Origin: Aurantiochytrium sp. KH105
Taxonomy: Eukaryota; Sar; Bigyra; Thraustochytrida; Thraustochytriidae
Assembly (NCBI GenBank): GCA_003116975.1
Contig: BGKB01000034.1
Location: 248,001-312,000, forward strand
Direction: 5' to 3'
Length of the DNA stretch: 64,000 bases
The notes below the pieces were generated by a model. That model worked only from the letters and a program-made list of their open reading frames with translations. It was not told where the DNA came from and did not search any database. Each line of letters opens with the position of its first letter. Position 1 is the stretch's first letter. Positions 9,749 through 21,800 of this stretch are shown here, in pieces. The translations under genes and the position numbers were made by a program.

Positions 9749-9814
9749 GTCTCCGTCTCCGTCTCCGTCTCCGTCTCCGTCTCCGTCTCCGTCTCCGTCT
9801 CCGTCTCCGTCTCT
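9749..9814. repeat. CCGTCT hexanucleotide array
   Basis: About 11 tandem units of tctccg just upstream of the Rad52 start. Confidence 0.9.
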
Positions 9815-10078
9815 GCGCGCGCGAGAGAGCGTCCAAGCAAGGCCTGCCGAAGCGCGCCACGTGCACAAACGGCAAACTGGGCTCGAAGTGGAGTGCACTA
9901 CAATACAATGCCAAGCAGAGCCGCAAGTAGAAGACGGGTGGGCGTCGGAGACGCGCGCCCTTGTGCCGCTTCTCCCGCGCTTCGAGCACAGCGCCCTCGC
10001 GCCGACCCCGCTCCCCGCCTCCTCCGCCGAAGCCGCGGGTCTTCCGCCGCGCGAGCTGATCGACTCGGCGGGATAGTT

Positions 10079-10146
10079 GGATGGATGCGGATGGATGTGG
10101 ACGGATGTGGATGGATGGATGGATGGATGGATGGATGGACGGATGC
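10079..10146. repeat. GGAT tetranucleotide array
   Basis: Imperfect, then perfect, runs of ggat with interspersed gtgg variants. Confidence 0.85.
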
Positions 10147-10897
10147 CCCCAGTCTGTTTTGAAACCGCAATGCCGCCGCCCACCGCGCTCCGCCGCCGCC
10201 GCCGCCGCCCGCGCACAGCGAGGCGCGTCCTGCTGCTGCGCGTCCCGCGCGCTGCGACCCGCGCTGCGCCGTCCCGGTGACCCTGAGCAATCAATCAATC
10301 GCCCCGTCGCTCGGCGCCGCGTTGCCGTTCTGCAGAGCCGCAAAAAAAACGGGAAAACGATGGCCGGAACTGTTGTGGAACCGTTACGGAACTCTGAGCG
10401 GAACGCAGGGGCGGCGGCGGGGGTAGGCGCGCGGCTAGCTAAAAGGGTAGAAACGCTTGAAAGCGGCGAAGGGGGGGAAAAGGCAAGAGCTGGGTTGCGG
10501 TCGTGCGTGCCGCGAGGAAACTGAGAGCAGTGCAGGCGAGAAGGGTTGCTGGAGAACGCGGAGGACGAGGAGGAAGAGAACCGCCGCGGCGGGGCGAGGG
10601 AGGAACGTTTGGAGGGTCAGGAACGTGAAGGGACAGCAGCGTAGTGAGCGAGCTGAGCGTGGCAAAGAGACGGAGAGTGTCCGGGTTTCGGAGAACAAGA
10701 CTGCATTGAGAGAATCGCAATGTTGTTTCCACAGTCAGTGCCGACAGGAATTGAAGACATCTTGATCTTGAAGTTAGCTAAGTGCAGGGAAGCGCTGAAA
10801 CCTGTGAATAAGTTCTTTGATCGTTTGTTTATTTGTTTTGTTTTTATATTCGGAAATGAGAAGCCTTACTGCCTTCCGCCGACGACAAAACCAAAGT

Positions 10898-13800
10898 CTA
10901 CAGCCTATCTACTGGCGCAATGTACGGCTGCAGACCGAGCTGCCGAGTCTTCTTGGCACGCTCGTACATGACTTCGAGGTACTTGTTCTCTTGTTCAAGA
11001 TCTTCGTAAAAATCCTTCGGAGCGTCTGTGTCGGCTTGATCGCTGCTGAGGCTCGACTCGAATGCAGATATATTTCTCTCTGCGCTCTCCATCTCGCTTT
11101 CAAGCATTTCGGTCAGATCATCAGGGAGCGAAGCGCGAATTCGATCCTCAGAGAAAAGCTCTTTGCATCGCGCGAATTTCGATCCTCTTGCTGCATTCCT
11201 GACCTTGAGCGCAATCAAGGCAAGCTGCTTGAGATCGTTCTCAACCAGCCCATCCGTCATGGGGTCATGTGCTACCCAGCTTTGCACTGAATTATCATCA
11301 TCTCTGCAGATCCACCATCTCTTGGCTTCATCTTCTGAATTCCACAGCTCCTCCGCACGAAAGACAGCGTCCAAGTCATCAGCGTTGTATATGCAGTCGT
11401 CGTCTTGAGTCGCGTCATAGCGAGGCAAAGTTGCAGTTTCATTTGATCCTCGAGGACACCATGGGTGCCAAGACGCGTCCATATTTCCTCGTTGCCAGTT
11501 TCCACGCGAGTTAGATGTGCTTTCTGGTGCGGATCGCTGAATACGATCGCCAGTCTGGAGATCAACGGTGCCAAAGTGATCAATCAGAGCGTGAATTGCG
11601 CCTTTAATTGCACTGGAGCACCGCTCTCTTTCGGGATCCTTTTGGCTTTTGCGCATGATGCCGCCCATAAATATGGACGTCGACCCGTGCTCCAAGGTTT
11701 GGTCAATGAAAGCTACATGCTTTTCGACATCTTGCCAGCGAAGACGACCGAATTCATCCCAGTATTCACGCTGTATCCTTCCAGGCAATCTGTTCATGAT
11801 CCCTAGACAGTTGTACAGCTTCGTGGCAAACTTGCAAAACCGAGTCTTGGTGAGAGGATGGGGAACAAAATTGCACCGTGTGCAAACTCGCACAATTTCT
11901 GCGTCCTTTGTTTGGTGTGATGCCGCGAGAAGATGCTTGCAGGCGTCAACGCGGCACATGCACTCATGGCAGTCGTTTCCCAGGAAAGTCCCATGTGCGC
12001 AAGTGAGACACTTCGGACAGGGAGGCTTCTCATTGTTTGTATCGTCATTTCTGCCGGGCCTCACCAGGCGAGCCTCTTGATGTTCTGCGCAATAGCAGTC
12101 GACGCACTCCTTGAGAGGTATGTCGTGATCACACCACTCCTTACAGACACTGCAGCGTCCCCGGATCGGTTCTTCACCCGAATCAAGCTTGCGATTGCAC
12201 TTGAAGCACCGACAACGATTGCAACGGCCTTCAGCGCATGTCCCAAGGCCGTTGCAGAGATCTCCATGTTTTGAACAATAGCACGATTTACATTCCCTCT
12301 TGGGAACTTCGTGCGCACAGTTGCAGGGATCAATGCAAGTCAGACACGCACATACGTCGCTAACCTTCCCATCGGGCCCTTCAAACCTTTTTGTCCGTTT
12401 GTGTTTGGAGCAATAGTGATCTGTACACTCGTCTTTCTTTTGCACAACGTCCAGACCGAGATCCTCGCACGTTTCACACGGATCCTCGCAAGCATCGCAC
12501 TCGTACTTGTCCCGGGAGACATCACGCCTTCGCCGATCGTGCATACGGCAATAGTGCTTCTTGCACTCACGTCTTGGCATTTTCTCCCCATCTTTGCAGT
12601 CTTCACACGGGCCTTCGCAAATTGGACAATGACCTTCCATCTCAACAAGGTCGACACCACCGTTATCAACGACGCCGCCATCAGAACGCCCGTGGATACT
12701 AGCAAAACACCAGTGAGGATTGACAGAGCCCGCGCACTCTCTGCGCGTCACCCATGGACTGTCGGCATCGTTCGCGTCGATGGCCTCGTGTGGGTGCTCG
12801 TAGGAGCAAGCGGGCTCGCCCTTACAAATGACACAACTCCCGCCTTCTGCACGCCGCTTGTGCGTCCTGCAAAAGTGCTGTTGACACTCCATCCTTGAAG
12901 GCCTTTCCCAATCCTCTATTTTGCTTCCGCAGATTACGCATGGATCTTCGCAAACAGCGCACAGGAAATCGCCCAAGGCATCGGGTTGCTTTTCTCTTCC
13001 GTGCTTGGAGCACCAGTGATCCTCGCACTCTTCCTCCCAAGAGATGTCTTCCTCAGATTTGCCTTCTTCGCGACATATTTCGCAGCCAAACTCACAAGAC
13101 ATGCACTTGCGTTCAGAAGACGACTGATCGCTCAACTTGTTTCCGCAGCCAGCCTGGCGACGGCCCCGGTGGGTTTCCCCGCAAATCGGGCATACGAGAA
13201 CCCTGGTCGATTCATGAATCTGGCACCAGCATTCTTTACAATCACGTTTCATCCTGCCATGACTGCAACAGCATTTCGAGCACTTCCCTGTATCCACGTC
13301 GAGCTTGATGTTCTCGTGCCCAGTCTCTTTACAAAAGCATTTGTGGCATCCTCTCTTGCCATCACGAGTCTCCAGAGGCTCTCCTGTGTGGCCCTCCCGT
13401 TGGCAGAAGCACTCTTTGCATTCGATGCGGTACAAGTCCTTGTGCGTTGGGCAGGGGTTAGCGCATACAGGACATTTCTTCTTCTTGCCCCAGCAAAACG
13501 GGTCCTCAACGCCAAAGACGTGTAACTCCTTCAAACGCTTATGCTCGCTGCAGTAGCAGACGCTGCATGCCGTGAGCAATCTTCGTTGCCGTATGGAACA
13601 GTCACAGATGCGGTCCTCGCTCAGGCTGCACGAGGGACACCCCACATTGGTGCGCTTAATAAACAGGTGATCCTTGCAAAAGTGTTCGTTACATTGCCAC
13701 CAAAATCGGAAGCGATGAGTTTCTTTCGCACACCGCTCGCAGTGTCCCGGTGAACGAGCAAGGGCGCATCGCCAATTCGCTCTGAGAAAGCGCGCGATGG

Positions 13801-16800
13801 GAACCAAAATCGCGAGAATGACCACCAGCGCTACGAGTGTCAACAACTCGACAGTGATGACGGAAGTCGATGACCCAACTAGAAGCGGTCCATAGATTGA
13901 AGCAAACACAGTAATCGGGGCTACTGACAGTACATATGTAGCGATGAGAATGATGAAGGCAAGGAGCCAAACGCCAGCTGCCACAACAAAACCAGGCGCA
14001 CTTGCTACATCACAAGTGAGAGAGCACTTACCTCTTCTGCATTTGAAGGGATTCTCCCCGCGAGAAGAGCTGATCGTCTCGTTACTCTGTGAATGTCCTG
14101 ATGAGCTTGACTTCGATACACGTTTCGACACCACGTCGGGCGATCGGGATCGGCCTAAAGCACGAGCGAAGCCTTCTTGCACCGTTCCGCGAATACAGTC
14201 CCAAAGAAAGGAGATGTAGAGAGTGCACTTGTCATAGAGCCAAGAGAGCACTTTGCAGAACCTTAATTCTGTCCATGACGCAAACAGATTTCCCGCGTCA
14301 AGTCCGATTCTCAGGAACGGCAAAAAGTACCAGCGAACGGGCTTGCGCGAATAAACAAAGAATGCAAACCACGCAAAGAGCGTGACTGCTACGCCCACTG
14401 CCTTGGGTATTGCCCAGAGCCTGCGATATGGGTGTGCGGCGCAGAGATGCATTTGCGCGTACGCTCGCACATAATAAGAGGAGGCATCATGGCCATCAAT
14501 CTGAACAACGGTCTTCGAAAGAGTGTGAAACGGGCCTTCGAGAAAGTCTGCGCCTTCAATGCTCTCCAGCAACACCTGAATCTGTTCTGCACTGACGCAC
14601 GTCCCCGCGAAAGCAACTACATCGGTTACGAGATGAGAGAGGCGTGGGCAATTCGCAAGGGATTTGTTCGTTGCCTTGGAATGTGCAACGATAGCAGTGA
14701 GCTCATCTCCGAAGTTTTTCAGGGCAGGCACAATGTACACTTCAAGCAAAGGTCCAGCCGCGATAAAGATGAAGAGACATAAGCCTGGAAGAAGCACCAG
14801 CCACAGGGTGAATGCAATCTTTGCCCAGCCTGAGAGAGTGGCCGCGACATATTCATGCAATGGTTTTACAACGCCAGGGTCTCTCAGCGCTTTATACTTA
14901 ACGCTTGACTTACTGTCAGGTTCGGTTTTCGCCGAAGATTGCTTACTCTGGTCGTACTTCGAAGGGTACCAAAACAAATCACTTCTTTGAACCATAAAGT
15001 AGGCGTACAAAAGCATGTCCACCGCGAGGTCTCGACGAAAAACGTTGGGATTATCAGTCGACTTCTCTGGATCTCCTTTGCCGTCACCAATGTTGTTCAC
15101 GGTGCTTTTGCTTTCCACGACGGATTTGATTTCTCGAACCTCTTTCAGCTTGGCCTCAAAAGCGCGTTGATGCTCCTCCACCTGCTCACGCTTGGCTTCC
15201 ATCTGGAGCGCGAGCTCGGATATAGATTCTGCATTTTGATGATCGTATGTCCCAGCCATTGATTCAACGTTATCAAGATACGACTTGCGCAGACTGGCAA
15301 GGTCGTTCTTGGCTTCTTTCAGCGTTTTCTCTGCATTCCGTCGTCGCGCCTCGGCATCGTGCAGCCGCCTCTTGTCTTGCTCAAGACGATTGTGGCGAAT
15401 GATTAAACTTCTCAGATCTTCCATATTGCCGAGACACTTCTCGCGGAGCTCTCGTAGATATTCTTGCGCGTTGCTGAAGCCCCACACCCTCGACTCCAGT
15501 TCATTTTTTTTCGAGATCACGGACTCCCAGAGACGAAGTATATCGTGCCAAGGGGAATCGTTCTTCTCTTCTTCTCGGAAGCATTCTTCAATAAGGTGTT
15601 CTTCGACTCCAATCGAATGCTTCGTGTTGTCCATCAACTTCCCGTGCGCTTGCTTAGATAATTTGATGATGCCTGAAAGCTCCAGATACAGAATAAAGTG
15701 TCTCGCGCCAAGTTTGAGCGTGTCAGTCGTGCTGAGACTCAGTGCGACCAAATCGAGTAAAGGGCGAAAGAGCTGGGCCTCCTTCTCCTCGTGTGCGTAC
15801 TTGCCGAGCCACGAGAGCGCATAGAGAACGAAAAGTCCACCTGCGATAAGACCTATGATACATTTTTGAATTTCGAGGTCGAAGCAACTCGTGAGTTCAT
15901 ATACGCTCCCTTTGTAGAATGTGAAGGCCGAGTTTGCCTCACGGGTCACGGGGTAAAATATGTGCGAGACAAAGGTCCGGGCAGTGACTTCATCTGCCCG
16001 CTCCAAGAGAGGTTGGAGCTCTGCAACGTCAATGCACTGTCCGAGCCAAGCAAACTGAGAAGAGGAAGCCCCCGTGGCAATGTCTGCGAGCGTCAAAGAG
16101 CACCCTGCCGAAGCCGCGAGGTCATCGTCGTTGTCGAAGAGGGGAACCATCCAAAAGGCAACCCAGATTAACGCGTAGGCAATGCACAGAAGTACGAGGA
16201 GAACCAGCAGTGACACGTACAACCATTTCTTGAATAGGCCTACAAGTGACCTTGCCCACTCCTGAAGACTGCGCCATAGCTTCTTGATCTTTTTATTTTC
16301 GTCTGACTTCGGGGCGCTGATTGATGAATTTGCGTCGCCTACTTCTGAAGTCTGGGGTTGAGACTCTCTCGCGTCCTCTCTGTCGCGAGAGATACTCCTG
16401 AGGCCGAGTCTGTTCAGAACCTGAACGCTTTGGTGGCCTCTGTCCCCTCCTTCAACCTCCTTCTCCTTCTCCTTCTCCTGCTCCACATTGTCGTGGCCGC
16501 GGACATCTTCTTTTCCGTCGTCAACGTCGTCGCCATCTACGCTTCTCTCGCTGGTCCAGTCATTCTTCGAGTCGAAGTCGTCAAAGGCTCTAACCGCGTT
16601 CGAACTATCGTGTGAAACGTCATGCCATGGTATGTCCTCCTTTTCCTCGTTGTCCTTGTCCTCGTCAATGAAATCGTCATAGACGTGGTTTTGGCCAATG
16701 TGCCCGACGGCAAGTGTGCCGCGATGGTCGCCGTCTCCGCTCGACACGTCGGGTGAGCGGCTGTGCGTGAACGTTTTCTCGACGCTCTCCTCGTCCTCGC

Positions 16801-17038
16801 CTGCGCCCTCCTCTTCGTCGGCGGCCGCGCTCTCGTCCGCGCTCTCGTCATCGCTCTTATCGTCGTCGTTCGCATGCTCGCTTTCGCTTTCACTTTCGCT
16901 TTCGCTTTCGCTTTCGCTTTCGAGGTCCGAGGCGTCGAGGTCACTCACGTTCGCGCTGGCGGCTTCGAGGCTGCCTTCATCCTCCTGACGAGTCGCGAGC
17001 TCCTTGCCGGGCCTGCGCCCGCCAAAGGCTCGCCGCAT
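10898..17038 (-). CDS. Giant Cys/His-array membrane protein A (minus subfamily)
   Basis: 2046 residues from the ATG at 17038 (MRRAFGG); the frame extends 10 codons upstream only to a GTG. Residues ~20-260 are acidic and disordered, with an SE dipeptide run coded by a ttcgct repeat near 16881-16921. Membrane helices follow: ~271-300, then an ectodomain (CSLTLADIA ... WLGQCID), a second helix, a coiled-coil segment, a third helix, a second ectodomain (CPRLSHLV ... FAGTCVS), a fourth, and two more helices before ~1090. From ~1090 to ~1735 lies a Cys/His array of C-x2-[CH]-[FWY]-C-x2-H modules with paired CxxC, for example CNEHFCKDH and CKECFCQREGH. It ends at PLTKTRFCKFATKLYNC. The last ~300 residues form the shared C-terminal domain (WVAHDPMTDGL). 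It is head to head with B. This is the most diverged minus-strand member. No known family is recognised; zinc binding is inferred. Confidence 0.85.
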   Translation of the reverse strand: MRRAFGGRRPGKELATRQEDEGSLEAASANVSDLDASDLESESESESESESESEHANDDDKSDDESADESAAADEEEGAGEDEESVEKTFTHSRSPDVSSGDGDHRGTLAVGHIGQNHVYDDFIDEDKDNEEKEDIPWHDVSHDSSNAVRAFDDFDSKNDWTSERSVDGDDVDDGKEDVRGHDNVEQEKEKEKEVEGGDRGHQSVQVLNRLGLRSISRDREDARESQPQTSEVGDANSSISAPKSDENKKIKKLWRSLQEWARSLVGLFKKWLYVSLLVLLVLLCIAYALIWVAFWMVPLFDNDDDLAASAGCSLTLADIATGASSSQFAWLGQCIDVAELQPLLERADEVTARTFVSHIFYPVTREANSAFTFYKGSVYELTSCFDLEIQKCIIGLIAGGLFVLYALSWLGKYAHEEKEAQLFRPLLDLVALSLSTTDTLKLGARHFILYLELSGIIKLSKQAHGKLMDNTKHSIGVEEHLIEECFREEEKNDSPWHDILRLWESVISKKNELESRVWGFSNAQEYLRELREKCLGNMEDLRSLIIRHNRLEQDKRRLHDAEARRRNAEKTLKEAKNDLASLRKSYLDNVESMAGTYDHQNAESISELALQMEAKREQVEEHQRAFEAKLKEVREIKSVVESKSTVNNIGDGKGDPEKSTDNPNVFRRDLAVDMLLYAYFMVQRSDLFWYPSKYDQSKQSSAKTEPDSKSSVKYKALRDPGVVKPLHEYVAATLSGWAKIAFTLWLVLLPGLCLFIFIAAGPLLEVYIVPALKNFGDELTAIVAHSKATNKSLANCPRLSHLVTDVVAFAGTCVSAEQIQVLLESIEGADFLEGPFHTLSKTVVQIDGHDASSYYVRAYAQMHLCAAHPYRRLWAIPKAVGVAVTLFAWFAFFVYSRKPVRWYFLPFLRIGLDAGNLFASWTELRFCKVLSWLYDKCTLYISFLWDCIRGTVQEGFARALGRSRSPDVVSKRVSKSSSSGHSQSNETISSSRGENPFKCRRGKCSLTCDVASAPGFVVAAGVWLLAFIILIATYVLSVAPITVFASIYGPLLVGSSTSVITVELLTLVALVVILAILVPIARFLRANWRCALARSPGHCERCAKETHRFRFWWQCNEHFCKDHLFIKRTNVGCPSCSLSEDRICDCSIRQRRLLTACSVCYCSEHKRLKELHVFGVEDPFCWGKKKKCPVCANPCPTHKDLYRIECKECFCQREGHTGEPLETRDGKRGCHKCFCKETGHENIKLDVDTGKCSKCCCSHGRMKRDCKECWCQIHESTRVLVCPICGETHRGRRQAGCGNKLSDQSSSERKCMSCEFGCEICREEGKSEEDISWEEECEDHWCSKHGREKQPDALGDFLCAVCEDPCVICGSKIEDWERPSRMECQQHFCRTHKRRAEGGSCVICKGEPACSYEHPHEAIDANDADSPWVTRRECAGSVNPHWCFASIHGRSDGGVVDNGGVDLVEMEGHCPICEGPCEDCKDGEKMPRRECKKHYCRMHDRRRRDVSRDKYECDACEDPCETCEDLGLDVVQKKDECTDHYCSKHKRTKRFEGPDGKVSDVCACLTCIDPCNCAHEVPKRECKSCYCSKHGDLCNGLGTCAEGRCNRCRCFKCNRKLDSGEEPIRGRCSVCKEWCDHDIPLKECVDCYCAEHQEARLVRPGRNDDTNNEKPPCPKCLTCAHGTFLGNDCHECMCRVDACKHLLAASHQTKDAEIVRVCTRCNFVPHPLTKTRFCKFATKLYNCLGIMNRLPGRIQREYWDEFGRLRWQDVEKHVAFIDQTLEHGSTSIFMGGIMRKSQKDPERERCSSAIKGAIHALIDHFGTVDLQTGDRIQRSAPESTSNSRGNWQRGNMDASWHPWCPRGSNETATLPRYDATQDDDCIYNADDLDAVFRAEELWNSEDEAKRWWICRDDDNSVQSWVAHDPMTDGLVENDLKQLALIALKVRNAARGSKFARCKELFSEDRIRASLPDDLTEMLESEMESAERNISAFESSLSSDQADTDAPKDFYEDLEQENKYLEVMYERAKKTRQLGLQPYIAPVDRL

Positions 17039-18884
17039 ACCCACTTGCTTGGCAGACCGCGCGGCCACTCACAGGGCGTTGCGCTTGTTTGGTTTTTGGT
17101 CTCCGCTCAAGAGTTGCGGAGGCGCTGCGCCGGCACGGCCACCGCCGCCCGAAGAGCTGCTGCCGCTACGCGTTTGCACACGCTCCATCCATCGCGCCGG
17201 CAGCGGCTGCGTCGTTGACGAGCCTTTCCCAAGCGTACGCATCGTCGCCACTGCCAGCGTTTTCGACTACGAGGCTCAAGCGTCTGCAAAGGACTGAAAA
17301 GGCCTACTTGGGAAGGAAGGCTAGCGAGGGCAGGCTAGAAGCTACAACTACCAGCCGGGTAGCTCGTCTTTTTTGCTTTGGTCGGTCCAGCATGTGGGTA
17401 TGAGTGTGTGTAGTAATCGCTTATTGCACACCCACATCAACCGCGAATGCCGACCTCCGAGCCTCCGAATCCATGTGTCCTGGAAGAAGCTCCCAGGTGG
17501 TTATGTGATACTCGGCCGGCGGCTGCGGCGGAGATTCCTTCGCAGCCGCATCCCGAGCTCCAGCCATGGCCACAGCCACTGCGCCGGGGATGCGAAGTCT
17601 GCTCCTGCGGCTGCTGCTGCAGCCAGCTGCTGCCAGTGGCATGGCTGCTGCTTCTGTGACCATACCGTAGCCACTGCCAGCGCAGCACAGCACGCAGACG
17701 GCCGCTGCCGGCAGCGGCTGCGGGCAGCACCCAATCGGCAGCGACCCACGCCCGCCACCGAGGGGGGCTGTGGGGTGGGTGTCCCTGCAGCGCTCCCAAG
17801 GTCTGTTTGTGCGAGCGCTCGGTCGGAGGTCACCGCGCCAAGCGCGTGCAGTACCGACCTCGGCGGCGAAGACGGCGAGCAGCCATGGCAGCTGCGGCTA
17901 CAGCTACCATGGCTACTGCTACAGAAAGCGCAGCAGCAGCAGCCATATGGCAGAAGGTCGCAGACGCACGCGCGGCTTCGCGCGCGCGCGCGTGCACCTG
18001 CGGCGAATTGTTCTCGGCGCCGCGACTGGAGAGGGCGAGCGAGCGCGCTCCCCGCGGGCGCAGAAGCCTCGAAAAGGAGGCCTCGGCAGCGGCAGCCACG
18101 CGAGTACGACGGCGACTGGCGGCGCGACGCGAGCGAGACGAAAGGAGACGAAAAGAAGGAAGGCGAAGGGAATCGAGGCGAGACACAACGCACGCGCGAG
18201 GCGAGCCGCTGCCGCTGCCGAGCACACCGAGCCTAGCTCCCGACGAGCCAGCCGAGCCGAAAGGCAGAGGAAGCCTCACCCAGACGCACTCGGAAGCGTT
18301 GCGTACGTGTGTGCGTGCCTGGGCGTGCAGACGACCTCCGAGGCTAAAGGCTCGGGCTCGTGTAGCCGGCAGCTTATGCTGGAGCTGCTGGTGCTGCTGG
18401 TGCAGCTGGAGCAAGCCGCAGCCGCTGCCGGTGGTATTGGCGCGGGAAGCCCCGGAGCTGGTGCGTACACACGCCGCGCCGCCGAGGCCCGAAGGCGAAG
18501 AAGCACGTGCAGCTGCAGCATCTGCCGGCATGGCTGCAGCAGCTGCTGCTGCTGCAGACTCTAATGGACGACAGCGAGTTAATTCAAGGCGCATACCGTG
18601 ACTGCGACTCGATCGCTTGCAGCGACGGATCATCGTGAGGAAACACGGGCGGTAGTACCAGCGGAGAAATCGACTGCGGCGGGCGACAACCGGAGCTGCA
18701 CCTGCAGGCTGCAGCTGACCAAACCGCAATACGCCTACGCGTGGTTCTCAGCGACAGCCGTAGGTCTGTGCCTGCAAAGAAGCGATAGCTGCTTTGGTTT
18801 CTCGGCGTCGGCCGGGGGCTCGTGCCCGTGGAGAAGCGGTAGCGGCTGCGATTGCGGCGCCCACTGCAAGTGGTGGCGGAGGCG
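17039..18884. promoter_or_regulatory. Shared upstream region of the divergent pair A/B
   Basis: 1.85 kb of GC-rich DNA, rich in CTG/CAG-type trinucleotides, between the start codons of A and B. No gene is convincing: frames are Ala/Arg/Ser/Cys-rich and overlap in all six readings. A bidirectional promoter is inferred from the head-to-head layout; no core element was identified. Confidence 0.5.
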
Positions 18885-21800
18885 ATGGAGGCCCCGGAGG
18901 AGGCTGTGAGCTTGAGGCTCTTATCCTGCGATGGGGACTCAAGCAATGGAGACAAGCCGAAGAAGAAGGGAAAACCGGAAAGATGCTTCTCTCTCGTCTG
19001 TGGAGGTCTTTGGTGTTTGCCGATCCTCGTGCTGGGTCTACTCGGCCCTGTATCTTGGCTCCTTACCATCTACTTCTCGATCGACATCGCGCTCGCGTCG
19101 AGCTTGGTCGAACAGCCTTTGGAGAGCGCAAGCTTGGGCTGCAATACGCTCGCGCAAGAGGCGCAGAGGCTTGGCGTGACGAATCTTTTGTGGCAAGGCT
19201 CATGCAACAACTTCGATGACATCCGTGACATCTTCGACAAGAGCGCATATGTCGATCTCATCACGCTTCTCACGATGCTGATTGCCCGCCAACAAAATGA
19301 CAAGAACTGGATTACTTTAACGTTTGGCCAAGACACAGGATGCTACGACCTCACCAGCAAGATCATGTATTACATCTTAAGCGTCGGTATCTTTCTTCTT
19401 GCCATCTTTGTGCCACGATCATTTGGCTCGAATTCGCACTCTGGCAAGGAGGCTAAAATGTATCGTCCAATCAAGGAAATTGCCACGCGTTTCGCGTTCG
19501 ACAGACACTTGAACAATACGAACAAAGACCCAGAAATGCGTATAGATCCAAACGGTTGGAAAGCCATCCTTACGCGTGCCAAATTCTGGGATTCTGCAAA
19601 CAGGCCCGAGAATTTTGCTGTTCTGGACTCCTGGGACGACAAATGGCGTTACATTCGTGACAAGATGAAGCCCGCCCGCTCGCTTGCACTCGGAGGCCAA
19701 AAATTCGCGAATTCAGACTTGCAAGCGCTCCTCGAACTCACGAAGAATGAAGACGCAGAGACCAAGCCAGCGGCAGGGGACTCGTCGCGCCATTCCGACT
19801 CCGACAGCCCAAAGAGAAACCTCGAACTTTCGCTGATCCCCGAAGCGGAAAAGCGCGTGCGTGAGGCTGAAGACCTTATGAGCGAGAAAATGGCAAATGT
19901 GGAAGGAGCCTTTAACGCACACAAAATGAGTCTCTCTCACTCGTTTGGGAGAGCCGTATCACAATCGCGTGCAGAAAGCGAGCTCGCCGCCGTCATTGAG
20001 GTAGCAAGGAATGCTGCGCGAGCCCTCGCTGAGGCAGAAGACCACCTGCATCAACTTCGCGCAAACCAGCGCGAGAATGCTAACTGCACAAAGAGGAACG
20101 GAGGAGGAGGTACTCATGACGACCCAAGCATGATTGTTATGGAAGCCATGATCGAGAAGGCCAGTGACAATGACCATCAATGGACATTCTATCGATGGAT
20201 CTCTGGAACAACAGATGGGGATGGTCGTGTCGACGGAAAAGAGGCCGACGAAGACCAGAAGAACCTCAGAAAAAGCGCTGAAAGGTATGTCAAGAATCGA
20301 ATTGATCGCTGGGCAAAATGGTCTCTCTTCTTTTGGATCATCTGTTGGCTCGCGATGAGTGCGCATCTGGTTTTCCTTATCTTCATTCCCGCCATTGACG
20401 ACTCCGGTATAATAGGGCGGCGGCTTTCTGATACAACAGATACTAATCTCCCGTGCGTTCGTCTTTCCACCATTCTCGAAAACAACACAATTGCATTTGG
20501 TGGTGCGTGCATGGATACAAGATCCTTGGGAGAGGTCTTAGGCGTCCTTGAAACGACCGTCAACATCCAGAACGAGTTGTCCAGGATCGACTCGATCCTT
20601 TACGCTTTCGTCTTTAACGGAGACGCGTGGTCCCGCTTCCGACAGCAAAGCAGAGTTTGCACACCTCAACTCCAAAGTGGCAAGGGTTTTGTCAAAAGTA
20701 TCCTCGGCTCCAATTTTTTACGAGCATTCTCGCTTCCCACAATTGTCTTTCCAAGTTTTTTCACATTTGCCTATGCTCCCGTTACGCAACGCTACATCAT
20801 TCCCAGGCGCGTTTACATTATTCTGGGAGAACTAAGGGACCACTTGGTTTTACGCGGAATCTCGCAGGGTAGTAAGGTGCTACCGATAATCAAGGCGCTC
20901 GGAACGTGGGGTAATGCAGTACTGTTCTTCTTGGTAGCTGTTGGAGTCACCGTCATCGCCCTCGCAGTTAAGTATCTCCCGACTTTGTTGGAAGATTTAG
21001 AAGCAATATCCCCTGGAACGCCGACAGTACCTCCAACGCTTTCGACACTTGCCCCCACAAACTCTCCTACGCAAGCGCCAACGTCTCTCCCTGTGCTCAG
21101 TCCAACTTTTGTGCCGACAATGCAGCCCACGGCCTCTCCATCTACGAGCCATGTAGCATTGGAAGATATGCACTTGACGAGGGGAGACATCGCGGATGCT
21201 ACTGTCGGAGTCTTCGTGTTTCTCTGTTTCGTCATTGCATCATGCAGAAAGTGGGGTGTAGGCGATGCTGGAACTCCTTATCTCCCCAAGTCCCGAAAGC
21301 GCGTCGCAAAAGGCCTTCTCGGGCTCGTATATTTTGTCGTGGGAACTCCTTTCCTCCTCGTTGTTGGCATTGGTGCGCTCCCTTTTGTTCTTTTAGCGCT
21401 TGGCGGCTACATAGTCTACAATGGAGCTAAAGGCCTTAAGTCTGGAGGCGAAAGCCTTTGGCGTCGCGCAAAATTTGTCGGGGCTTACTTTTGGACCAAA
21501 TTCATCCGTCCAAGGCTTCCCGATGCCTGCGAGCTCTGCGACTTAGAGTTCAATCGATACAGGCGATGGTACAAGTGTCAGGATCATTACTGCGAAAAAC
21601 ATCACTATCGGCATGGAACTCTCCAAACACCATCTTGTCCAAAATGTGATGATGAAACTGTGGAACTTTGTGACTGCACGAAGAAGTTGAACCGCCCACC
21701 CCTTCGTGAGTGCGAAGTGTGCTTCTGCATTACCCACGACGTAAGAAAGACTGAGTCCTCATCCAGAGCTCTCTGTGGAGAACCTGACAAAGTTTGTCGC

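Larger units (their letters stand above)
9617..10897. other. Spacer between Rad52 start and gene A stop
   Basis: GC-rich DNA with no convincing gene. It must hold the Rad52 promoter and 5' UTR (near 9617) and the 3' UTR of gene A (near 10897). It contains a CCGTCT hexamer array and a GGAT tetramer array. Open frames across it are Arg/Ser-rich or repeat-driven. Confidence 0.6.

Noticed and set aside
12311-13525. Plus-strand frames within gene A
   Set aside because: Antisense to a well-supported giant gene, hydrophobic mirror translations of Cys/Lys codons.
17039-17068. Upstream GTG/TTG starts for A, B, C, D, E, the coiled-coil protein and the 72-aa protein
   Set aside because: Nuclear genes start at ATG as a rule; the first in-frame ATG was used instead.
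17373-18729. Frames of 230-300 codons in the A/B spacer
   Set aside because: Overlap on both strands, Ser/Ala/Cys/Arg-rich from CTG/CAG-type triplets, no domain.
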